64,000 nt of DNA from Diphasiastrum complanatum (lineage: Eukaryota; Streptophyta; Lycopodiopsida; Lycopodiales; Lycopodiaceae). Positions 1 through 9,301 of the stretch are shown here, in pieces (within the stretch, counting starts at the first letter, position 1; each line of letters begins with the position of its first letter). A program made the position numbers and the translations under genes. The notes under the pieces were generated by a model that was given only the letters and a program-made list of their open reading frames with translations, made no database searches and had not been told where the DNA came from. The stretch lies in assembly GCA_029204225.1 (NCBI GenBank), contig CM055105.1:18891226-18955225 (forward strand), written 5' to 3'.

Positions 1-432
1 GCAATATACCAATGTAAGTTGAGCACTGTGTAGCCAGCAAGCTAAGGTTCAAGAAGTCCGCTAGTAAGCGCGACAAGTTTGGATTCACAAAAGATAGAGT
101 TTCTTTCGCTCCGACGCACTGTGTGGTCTGTCACGACAGTGCTTAAGGAATTCTCTAATAATGCAATAGATGTTTTATGTAGAAGAGTTTCTTGTCTTGA
201 ACATGATCGAATGCTTAATTGTCTAATAGTTGTATGTTTGTAATCAGCTGGTTTTCAATCTATTTTGCACATTGGTTTTACCTTGTCGAATGCATGCATA
301 AGTAAATTCTACGTAGGTCAACAGTGTTTGTCCTCACTTTGGAGGACTGTAGATCCTGTCACGGAGGGCAGTAGACTCGAGGACATAATCGAATTCCATC
401 TGAGTTTGTTTCTGTGAGAATCTCAACAGCGG
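1..432 (+). repeat. Decayed copia LTR, 3' portion
   Basis: This stretch matches the R/U5 end of the copia LTR at about 35900-36376 in the same orientation. Shared blocks are GTCCGCTAGTAA, ACGCACTGTGTGG, a CAGTGCTT/CAGCGCTT block, and GTAGGTCAACAGTG followed by an AGGACT block. After it, at about 433, is GGGTATCACAGAG, which looks like a worn copy of the tRNA-Met primer site (TGGTATCAGAGC) that follows the intact family member. The 5' end lies outside the window and no coding sequence of this copy follows. Confidence 0.6.
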
Positions 433-648
433 GTATCACAGAGGACGAAACAATTCATGTCTGGATACCCACTGCACCCTTTATCGGGCAAGGAGATTTC
501 CCAACAGTTAGGCCGCAAAACAACTGTAAATTAATATGGCATTTACAGTGGAATGCATTCAAAAAGGCTTTCATAGGACTTAAAATAAATGAACAACATA
601 CAAACACACTTTACATCATAAGGGAAGGAGGGACAAGTGAGAGGAGGA

Positions 649-783
<135 letters not shown>

Positions 784-1129
784 AAAATATTTCACATAGT
801 CTCTCTTGACAAGTCAAGACCAAACCCTTTGAACCCTTTAATTTATAGCATAACAGGTAACAACAAAGCTGTATAAAGTCTTGCTGTACAATAGCTATTA
901 CCTATCACCATCCCACAAAACACAACCGCACGAGTTAGTTACGTGAGCAAGACAGGTGTCATAGTTGAGCATCGGTTGTTATCCATGTCCAAAACAAGAT
1001 TCACTACTTTAGCAGCTCAATTGCAAATACACGTCATACGTCCAATCTTCCCCACCATGACTTTCATCATTAGCAATACATTCTATCCTAAAATGAAACC
1101 GTATCAGTGCAGATGCCATACTGATTAGT

Positions 1130-2168
1130 ATAAGAGCGAACCGCATAAGGATGCAAGGCATGCATCATGCTTGATGAAAATTGTTTGAAAAAACAAGGTT
1201 TTGAGAGCAAGTTTGGACAAAGTTTGCAATCAAGTGGATTTTGAGATCAAAAGGAATAAAATTCATGATGAATTGATCCAGCCTAAGTATTGTATAGCCC
1301 GATGTGCTTAGACACAAGTGAGATCACCTAACTTTGAGTTGATGGTGTTTCTCCAAGGTAGATCCAAATCTAGTGGTTGATAGTTTGTGAAAAACTAGTG
1401 AAGTCTAGTTTGTGATGCAATCGATTTCAACTTAAATGGATGTTTCTTGAAAAAGTTATAGGCATCCAAAGGAAGGTGGGTAGGGTACCCAACCTGGTTG
1501 GACATGCCAAAAAAGCTTCACATATAGCTTAGATCATCAAAAACTCATGATTTTGCATTGCCAATCTTGTTTAGGATTGATCTAGAGGTGATTTTGAAGC
1601 CATAACCACATGGTTTCATTCATATCATGTGTGTTTGAGTAGGTTGTGGAGTCCTTGAGTGTTTTCAAGTGCTTTGAAGCTTTTTGAAGCTCGTGGAGGG
1701 ATTTGGCTCAAAATTCTTGGGGTGTTTCATCTTTGGACAAAGGCAAGATCTAGATTGAGGAAGATTGACATTTCTTGTGAGATTGGTCTCACAAAGAGGT
1801 TGCAAGATCTTAAATTGGAATTGGATTGACATCTTTGTTAGAACCTTGATTTGAGAGAGAAGCAACGCCACTTTTTATTTTTGGATCCATTACAATTCAA
1901 TTTATCAAGGGAAGATAGCTTCCATGGGTTGCATACTATTGGAGCAAGGTGAGAGACCACCTCCAATTATGCCATTTGGAAAGTGAGGATGGAGTCAATT
2001 TTGGTACTCCAAGTTGTAATGGATATTGTGCTAGGACTTGAGGAGGAGCCGCAAGTGCTCCAAGAAGTTCAAAAGTACAAAAAGAGGACAAGGATGGCCC
2101 TACATGTCATCAAAATGAATGTCTCAAATGAAGTGTTGAGGACATCAACTCATGCACCTCGGCCAAGG
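1130..2168 (+). mobile_element. Copia element (outer, split copy): 5' region and gag start
   Basis: The last 250 bp encode the start of a copia gag polyprotein, with frameshifts and stops. Visible pieces are WKVRMES-type residues, a D-IVLGLEEEP stretch, KYKKR and ALHVIKMNVSNE. They align with the minus-strand gag of the copia element at 42.3-43.1 kb (DIVLEVEVEP, KYKKRCRVALHCIKMNVSNE). Bases 1130-1890 are non-coding and probably hold the leader or LTR, but no LTR border was identified. The reading frame stops at 2168, where an 11-kb gypsy element is inserted, and resumes at 13252. Gag would form the cytoplasmic particle that packages element RNA; this copy is dead. Confidence 0.75.
2164..2168. 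repeat. Target-site duplication CAAGG, left copy
   Basis: CAAGG directly precedes the 5' LTR (TGTTAG...) and recurs at 13247-13251 directly after the 3' LTR (...CCAACA). A 5-bp duplication is normal for LTR retrotransposon integration. Confidence 0.93.
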
Positions 2169-2323
2169 TGTTAGCAACTGTGCTAACACAAATAAAATAA
2201 AAATAATAATAATAAAACTCCGTGGCATGTGTTTTGTAAGACCACGTATGAGTATTTGTCAATAAACTTCAAGCCATGGCATGTGAGTAGAAGCTTAAAT
2301 AATAATAAAATAGCTTAAACCTA

Positions 2324-2409
2324 GATTTAGAACTTAGACTTAGGAAACTTAAGATTAGAAATATTTTATCTTAAGTTTTCCTAAGTTAAGAAATTTGAAG
2401 TTCTAAATC
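2324..2409 (+). promoter_or_regulatory. Long imperfect hairpin in LTR U3
   Basis: The arm starting GATTTAGAACTTAGAC-TTAGG pairs with the arm ending in AAGTTCTAAATC. The inner stem TAGGAAACTTAAGAT pairs with ATCTTAAGTTTTCCTA. The same hairpin is kept in the 3' LTR at about 12610-12689, where the outer arm is shortened. It lies upstream of the TATA-like box, so it is probably a DNA or read-through-RNA feature. Confidence 0.75.
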
Positions 2410-2486
2410 CTAAGTTAGAAGTTCTTGAAAAGCTAGAAACAGATTAGTCCCATAAGTTAGTAGACACTTATGGAAGACCCTCCTTG

Positions 2487-2496
2487 CCATAAAAGG
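2487..2496 (+). promoter_or_regulatory. LTR TATA-like box (CCATAAAAGG)
   Basis: Sits about two fifths into the LTR and is conserved in the 3' LTR at 12766-12775. Transcription would be expected to start around 2520, which puts the twin hairpins in the RNA leader. Confidence 0.6.
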
Positions 2497-2746
2497 AGAG
2501 GCATTTGCATTGTAACCAACACTTTTGAGATTAAGCTATCTTGCTCTCTATTTTGGCGAATTATCATTCTATGTCATTTGTGTTCCCTTTGGAAAGGTGC
2601 ATAGCTTGAGGGAAGGTGCTCGGGCCTCCTCTTGCCTCCTTTTCATCGATTTATTGTGGCATGTTCTTTATTGCTTATTTGCTTAATATTAAGCGCAATA
2701 TTATTTTATTACCCTTTGGGTGTTAAGTAGAATTTAGATTAAACAC

Positions 2747-2842
2747 CTTGCTAGTTGGGTAAGCCTTAGCAAGGGTTTGTATTTTGTCACCTTAGATAGT
2801 TTCATTTCCGTTTTGAGCACTAGTTGGGTAAGCCTTAGTGCT
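2747..2842 (+). promoter_or_regulatory. Twin stem-loops with identical loop and different stems
   Basis: Hairpin 1 (2747-2773) has stem CTTGCTA/TAGCAAG. Hairpin 2 (2816-2842) has stem AGCACTA/TAGTGCT. Both close the same 13-nt loop GTTGGGTAAGCCT. Three inner base pairs are shared and four outer ones differ in a compensated way. Both are repeated in the 3' LTR (13017-13043 and 13086-13112). A weaker GGTGTT/AACACC pairing lies just upstream. Function unknown; position suggests an RNA-leader role. Confidence 0.7.
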
Positions 2843-2977
2843 TTTGTCATTACTTCTTAGTTTCACATTTCTGTTTGAACCTTGGTAGAAACTTTAAAAG
2901 TGGACGAATCTCTACATCCCTATACTACACCTGTAAGTAGATCTAGCCATCGCACACACTGGAAATACTTCCAACAT

Positions 2978-2991
2978 TGGCGTCGTTGCCG
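2978..2991 (+). promoter_or_regulatory. Primer-binding site, tRNA-Asp type
   Basis: TGGCGTCGTTGCCG follows the 5' LTR after a single T. It resembles the complement of a plant tRNA-Asp 3' end (TGGCGCCGTTGCCGGGG) with one change, as used by Athila/Tat-type gypsy elements. Confidence 0.7.
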
Positions 2992-3120
2992 CATTCTAAG
3001 TATTTTTCTACCTAGCTTCTTCTCCTTTTTCTTTTGTTTTTTGCTTCCGTGTTGTATATTTGCTTGTGTGCTTATCTCTATCTACCAACAAACAGCACGT
3101 GTCGTCTCTTCAGGTCCTAC

Positions 3121-4110
3121 ATGAGCTGCGGAGCAACTTCTCAAACCGAGGGGAAGCAACAAAAGAGTCGACTTGGGCATTTTCTTCAAAAGAAGTGACC
3201 AAAGTGACCTTTTTCACAACCAGAAAGGTATAACAGAATTTGCCAGTCTGTTGAACTCAAACCAGTTGACCTTTATGATCAACTTAAAGATGTGATGACT
3301 GATGCTATCCGTGAAGAAGACGAAGGTTCCGACGATGACTTTGACCATCGTGAAAAGAAATCTAAGAATCTGGACCGTCCTAATCACCCGAAATCTGATA
3401 ATATTGCTCAGTCTTCTGAACTTCTACATCAAATGGAAACTTGGCAAAAAGCTCAACAATCTCATATGGATAAACTCACTGCCGATTTCAAAACCGCCAT
3501 GAAACAGATTGCTAAGAAATCCTTTCAGCAAGGGAAAATGTCTGGTGTCCAATCTGCTCACAGCATCACACTGCTAATGAATGCTCTCAACTACGAAATC
3601 ATTTTCCAGCAGCCACCAAACCAACCATCTATCAAGCTTATTGCCCGTACCCGCCACAACAACCTCTGCCACGACCAGGGGTTTACCAACCACGACCACC
3701 TGCACCAAATCGATACCCATCCCCACGTCAACAGTTTGTTGTTAACCAACCTGCCCCACAAAACGATGTCCATTATCTTGATCCGAATACCATCGATACG
3801 GCCACCTACTATGTGGAAGATAATACTCAACCGCAATACTCTTTTGAAACGGTTGTTTATTATACCTATGATCTTAATGCTCAACCAGTGGATCCCAATG
3901 CCCAAGCTTACAGCCCAAACCAAGCTGTCTTTGCTGCACATCACCCGCAATACAAGGATGCTTTATCTGTGCAGGTAAACATCCTAGTATTCGCTGCCCA
4001 AATAAACTCCGCTTTCCTCCAGCTTGTGAAAACTGTGGTATTGAACATCACGTGAAGGACTGCCCATCCCGATCTAAGCCAACCACTCCTGTCTGCTCAG
4101 TACAAGTAGA
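3121..4110 (+). pseudogene. Gypsy gag, C-terminal half, frameshifted
   Basis: The readable part begins with an acidic, charged stretch (REEDEGSDDDFDHREKK), then a Gln/Lys-rich helical segment, then two zinc knuckles. Knuckle 1 is CPICSQHHTANEC (3546-3584) and knuckle 2 is CENCGIEHHVKDC (4025-4063). Both have spacing CX2CX3HX4C rather than the usual CX2CX4HX4C. A Pro/Tyr/Gln-rich linker separates them. The three parts lie in different frames, so there are at least two frameshifts. The usual gypsy gag core is not found between the primer site and this region, which suggests an internal deletion. A minus-strand fragment at 38926-39972 has the same layout. Gag would bind element RNA in the particle. 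Confidence 0.75.
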
Positions 4111-4492
4111 AACCTTACCAATCGAAACACATCCTGCTTGGGTCTAGACTCGGGCACAAACCCAACGCCAAACCCCTACACTTGCACCCAACAAAACTCA
4201 ACCGCAGGCAGTTCCTCCAAGTGATGATTCAACCCCGTTAGTTTATCCTCACCCATATGAAGAAATTTGGCTGCATCATGAGTATCGCCAGCAAATCTGC
4301 AATGCCGACCAACAATCTTCCTCTTCCCATAAAGTACCTCACAAGTTCTTTGAAAGCAAAACCCTTGAAGGTACCGAAGTCTGGGGAGATTTACTACAAG
4401 CCAATGTCACCCTTCCCTTCCATGTACTCTGGAAGCATGCTGGCTAGTGGAAACAACAGATCCAATCCAATACCACCACCACTATTGATGAG

Positions 4493-5023
4493 TTGCCTGA
4501 AATGCCCTTACATCTAACCAATCCACTCAACGAACGAGGCAACATCAAAATCCCAGCTACCCATCATCAATTCCGTGAAGTTTTAGCAGTACTCGATGGA
4601 GGTTTCGGGGTTAATATCATTTTCACATCCCTCATGATGGAATGGAATCTAAGAGACAAGCTAGCCAAACCTACTTGTCAGCTTCGAATGGCTGATCAAA
4701 GTGTGGTCCGACCAACCGGTTTCCTTCCGCACGTGCTGATCAAACTAGGAGGTCTCAAGTTTTTTGTTGATCTTGTAGTACTTGATATTTCCAATAATTC
4801 CTATTCTTATGAATTACTACTTGGTCGTCCGTGGCTCACCAATGCACGAGTCGTTCATGATTGGAGCAAAGGCCGAGTCACTTTTGGTAATCGTGACAGT
4901 TCTGTCACCATTGACTCAACGAGTAAACTCAAACCTGCACACATCCATGACGAGGGATCCTCAATCACCAACTCAATATTTGAGCCATACACAGTCCAGC
5001 CACGAAAAAGGTCATTATGTTAA
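4493..5023 (+). pseudogene. Gypsy retropepsin (aspartic protease) domain
   Basis: The segment VLAVLDGGFGVNIIF occupies the place of the protease active site (normally D-T/S-G-A), and ELLLGRPWL about 85 residues later matches the second conserved retropepsin block (LLGRPWL). Between them is the expected small beta-rich domain. The active-site triplet reads D-G-G. Another gypsy fragment in this window (about 25290) has D-G-R-S-G, so D-G may be a lineage trait rather than a mutation. The protease would cut the gag-pol polyprotein. 4111-4492 and 5024-5968 are degraded polyprotein linkers with stops in every frame. Confidence 0.8.
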
Positions 5024-5968
5024 ATCTACTGATATCATAAACTTGAGTCACAGTCTAGCTACCGTTGATTGTGTGAATGCCGATTATTGTGCTCAACATC
5101 AGGATAATTGTACCTCTCCACACCCAATCGATCACAACCAATTACCTGATCTGGATACACCCATCATCAATATCAATTTTATTGATATTCTTCCACACCA
5201 TGATGAGCTACTAAATGTTGCATGGCTACCTACTAATGAATCAGACGATTTATTCATTGATGACGAGAACGTCTTACAAATCCAAAATTGCCCAGAAGAT
5301 ATGGACATTTCTGATATTCAGATCCTCAACTATATGGAAGCACTTCCCCCGAAGACCTATCTGCAACATGCTTCCAAGGTGGAATCCGTTGCCAAGTTGC
5401 AATTGAAAAACCTGAGACAAAATTCTACCGTCCCAAATGCCCACACTATCCATGGGATCTCTGTGAGGAGGAAACTATCTTTCAAATTGATGACGAGATC
5501 CTCCATGACATACCAACTATCTCTCCACCACCGAAACCTCAACCACGTGGTCATACTATGAAAGAGAAAATGAAAAAACCACTTCAAATTCAACCGTCGG
5601 GTGACCTCACAATTGTTCGAGAAGTTCCTGAAATTGCCTCTAGACCTACCCCAGTCCTCGAAAAAGCACCATCTTGACAAGATAAAGGCAAGGCCCCCCT
5701 CGAATCTCCAACCCATGATGTTCCTACATACTTTAAGGACTATACGATCGAGGATGTCACAATCAAATTACCCCAAGCTCAACGTGAGCCCACTGGTAAT
5801 TCACCCTACAAAGGCCCTGCACAAACCATAACCCTTTCCCTAAGTGAGCCAAATGAAACCAACGAATATCTTGTCCACGTCGGAGCTCATCTCAATTGCG
5901 AACAACAAAGACGGCTTGAAAAGCTCCTGCGAAAATATCAACATATCTTTGTCTGGACCTATAAAGAC

Positions 5969-6628
5969 ATGAAAGGCGTCTCACCCCAAGTAGCTATGCA
6001 TTGTATTCCACTTAAATCGGGTGCGAGGCCCACTGCGAGTCGTCCATACAGATGCAATCCCATTTATAAGGCCAAGATCAAAGAAGAATTACAATGCCTC
6101 TTAGATGCGGGATTTATCTATGAAATTGAGCATACTGAGTGGGTCTCTCCAATTGTCATCATCCCCAAGAAAAATGGAAAACTCTGGATCTGTGTCGAAT
6201 TTAAGAAACTTAATGCCGTCACTGAACGTGATCATTTTCCACTATCTTTCGCAGAATCCATCTTAGAAAATCTAGCAAGAGATGAGGCTTACTCCTTTTT
6301 AGATGGCTTTAGCGGATATAATATGATCCAAATCGCTGAAGAAGATCAACACAAAACCGTCTTTGCCATAGAATGGGGAACCTTCTGCTGGAAAATCATG
6401 CCTTTTGGTCCCTGCAATGCTCCTAGCACCTTCCAACGTGTTATGCAAGCAGCCTTTTCTCAGCAGATGGGCGATACCTTAGAAGTTTACTTGGACGATT
6501 TAGGAGCACATTCCGAAGAAATACGTCATTTGTCTATGCTCAGAAAAAAATTTATCCAATGTCAACGCTTCGGTATCTCTCTTAATCCTGAAAAATGCCA
6601 GATTTGGGTAACCATGGTATTGTGTTAG
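5969..6628 (+). pseudogene. Gypsy reverse transcriptase, N-terminal and palm
   Basis: Recognisable RT blocks in order: RPYRCNP, EEL-LLDAGFI, SPIVIIPKKNGK, VEFKKLN, FSGYNMIQI, TVFAIEWGTFCWKIMPFGPCNAPSTFQRVM, and the catalytic box as YLDD (about 6488-6499; gypsy elements usually have YIDD or YVDD). The usual D-Y-R-x-LN motif is VEFKKLN, so an aspartate-tyrosine pair has changed. The frame breaks near 6600 and pol continues one frame over. The enzyme would copy element RNA into cDNA inside the particle. Confidence 0.92.
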
Positions 6629-8064
6629 GACATATTATCTCACAAAATGGCATTTCCACTGACCCTGAAAAGATCCTTATCATTCAAAATATACCGGAAC
6701 CACGTACGATACGTGAAGTTTACTCCTTCCTTGGCCATGCCAACTACTATCGGTGCTTTATTTTCGATTTCGCTAACAAAGCACGCTTAATCTACAAAGT
6801 AGTTGTAGTTTCCAAATGGACGGATAAACAACGCGTCGTCTTTAATCACCTCAAAGAATCCCTTACCAATGCACCCATCCTCCGGGCTCCTGATTATTCT
6901 AAAGAACTCCATGTGCATACCGATGCATCCAAGTATGCCATTGGAGCATTGCTCACCCAACCGGGAGAATTCAAAAATGATTACCCAATTCGTTTTCTTA
7001 GTCGACGATTGATACCTGTTGAAGTCAATTATACCACTGCCGAACACGAAGCCTTGGCAATGGTATATGCGGTTCAGAAGTTTTGCCATTATCTTCTAGG
7101 AAAAGTCTTTGCGTTCTTCACTGATCATCAAGCACTGTTGTATCTCATCAACAAGACCTGCACCACCGGCCGTATTACTAGATGGATCCTATTATTGAGA
7201 GAATTTGAGTTTAGGATCGTGGTTCGTAAGGGAGTTCAACATTTTTTAGCAGACCATCTATCTCGAATCCCTAACCTTCCTACCCCTGATCAAGGCGTCA
7301 ACGATGATTTACCAGATGCAATCCTTTTCCAAGTTGACTCTACACCTATATGGGCTAAGGAAATTATCGAATATTCAACTTCAGGGCAGATGGATCATTC
7401 CTTCTCTAAACCTGAACAACGTGCGTTAGTCCTCAGAACTAAACCTTATACGTTAATTGCAGGACAACTCTACAAGCAAGGATTAGATGGAATTATCCAA
7501 TGTTGTCTTGCTAAAGGAGAAATACCCTCTATAATTTCCCTCACTCATGAAGGTATTGGTGCCGGCCATTTCTCTTCTGAAACAACTGCTAAGAAAATCC
7601 TCTTAGCCGATTTTTGGTGGCCAACACTCTTTAAGGATACGCACAATTACACTAAAGCCTGTGATGTTAGCCAACGCACAAAACGCTTTGAAAAAATAGA
7701 CTACATGCCTTTACACCCCGTACCCACTGATCAAGCTTTCCAGAAATGGGGAATTGATTATGTCAGACCTATTAGTCCTGCTGCTCGACACACACAATCT
7801 CGTTACATCATAGTAGCTACAGACTACTGCACCAAATGGGCCGAAGCAAGAGCTGTTCGCAATGCTGACGCTCGTTCTACCGCCAAATTTCTCTATGAAC
7901 AGGTTATAGTTCGGTTCGGATGTCCTCTAGAGCTTATCAGTGATAGGGGTACACATTTTTTTAACTCTGTCATAGCAGATCTTCTTTCCAAATTTTTTGT
8001 GGTACATCGCAAAAGTTCCCCATACTATCCACGCTGCAATGGCCAGGCAGAAATCCACCAATAA
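6595..8064 (+). pseudogene. Gypsy RT thumb, RNase H and integrase core
   Basis: Continues the RT (VYSFLGHANYYRCFI, then APILRAPDYSKELHVHTDASKYAIGALLTQ), then RNase H (TDAS, TAEHEALAMVYAVQKFCHYLLG, FFTDHQALLYL, LADHLSRI). The integrase zinc domain reads H-EGIGAGHFSSETT...KACDVSQRT; the last cysteine of the HHCC set is Ser. The catalytic core keeps WGIDYV, ISDRGTHF and NGQAE, i.e. D, D and E. The frame ends in a stop just after the E-containing motif. Integrase would insert the cDNA into host DNA. Confidence 0.93.
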
Positions 8065-8600
8065 AATCCTATGTGGAATTTTCACCAAAACCGTCGAATC
8101 CAGCCGATCTGATTGAGAACTCAAACTCCATGCTGCTCTCTGGGCTTATCGCGCTATCCCAAAGTGAGCTATAGGCTTAACCCCCTTCCAACTCACATAT
8201 GGTCAAGAAGCCGTTATGCCTATGGAATTCCATATCCCCTCCCTTCGAGTAGCCTACAACCTTGAGCTCAATACTCCTCAGAATCTAGCAAATAGGTTAT
8301 TCCATCTAGAGCAACTCTGTGAAACATGACGGATCAGCATCCATGCTCAACAAGTCCACAAACGACGACAAAAAACATGGCATGATCGATCATTGAAACT
8401 TAGAGATTTTCAGGTTGGCGATAAGGTCTTGCTATACCAGGCCAAAGCCTTCAAAGGCAAACTGAAATTTTTGGGCCAAGGACTTTACGTAATAAGAAAA
8501 ATCTTTGCCTTTGGATATGTCCAACTCCAAACCCTTCAAGGCGAATCCTCGACACTGTAGTCAATGGGAGTCGACTAAGAAAGTACAACGAACCCTACTT
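8065..8600 (+). pseudogene. Degraded integrase C-terminal region
   Basis: In alternating frames one reads familiar gypsy integrase tail motifs: TPFQLTYGQEAVMP, AQQVHKRRQKTWHDR, FQVGDKVLLYQAKAFKGK, and near the end DTVVNGSRLRKY. Minus-strand fragments at 29.8-30.2 kb carry the same motifs (FDTLVNGSRLCKF). Several frameshifts and a TGA are present. This is the end of pol. Confidence 0.75.
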
Positions 8601-9301
8601 TTATCTTGATATGTATTAGCTGCTTCTTTTCTACTTTTTTTTTTTTTTCTTTCTCTTCTCCCTTTTTATTGTTTGCATGCCATTTCAACCATATTCTTGC
8701 TGTGATTTCTTGTTCCACCCATCAAGATACTATCAGATCAGGTATACCAAAAGTCTTCTTTGAGAAAACCACAAAAGTCATTAGTTTCAGACGAAATTTT
8801 TTCACAACATCTCAGATAGAATTCGCCTGACCCTTTTTTCACAGAGCACCATTCATTTTTTACCTCCGCAAAATTTGTCTTAGATAAAAAAAAATCTAAA
8901 AATAGAAAAAATGTAGTTTTCTTCATCAGATATCCATTCTCAGAATTTGCAAACAATTCGCTGGAGCTCAAATTGATTCTCACGATTTCTCTACTATCTT
9001 CGCAAATTCTGATCAGATACATTTTTGCACTATCAGACGTTTTTCTCTTTTGGCAATAAAAAATCACTTACAGAAATTCGCGGGCCTCAGAAAGTTGCCT
9101 CGAAATTCGTGACCATCATTACCAAATTGTGGAGGCTGAGGATGATTTCTGGGTGAAGTTGCGAATTCCTGCCCAAAAAAAGTCTATATATAGGCCTCCA
9201 CCTTCACTCCACGAGTTCATCTTAGATTGCTGCTCTTGAGTTCATGCCAATTTTTTTCAAAATTTTCAAAATTCTCAGAGCAATCTAAAATCACTGTTAT
9301 C
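8601..9301 (+). promoter_or_regulatory. Post-pol spacer with TATA-like box (9184-9194)
   Basis: About 700 bp without coding signal: a T/C-rich run (about 8620-8670), then A/T-rich DNA. CTATATATAGG at 9184-9194 is the strongest TATA-like sequence in the element and lies about 110 bp before the ATG (9302) of the extra ORF, a normal plant core-promoter distance. It could drive a separate mRNA for that ORF; splicing from the genomic RNA is the alternative. Confidence 0.4.

Larger units (their letters stand above)
2169..2976 (+). repeat. 5' LTR of the gypsy element
   Basis: 808 bp, TGTTAGC...CCAACA, matched along its length by 12456-13246. It contains an internal long hairpin (2324-2409), a TATA-like box (2487-2496) and, downstream in the presumed R/U5 leader, two short hairpins sharing one loop (2747-2773 and 2816-2842). 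Confidence 0.95.

Noticed and set aside
2882-3124. 80-codon ORF with a hydrophobic segment (possible signal or membrane protein)
   Set aside because: It begins inside the 5' LTR and crosses the primer site; the hydrophobic run is a T/C-rich leader stretch.
3591-3950. 119-codon minus-strand ORF
   Set aside because: Antisense of the gag region; no motif, shadow of the Pro/Gln-rich gag linker.
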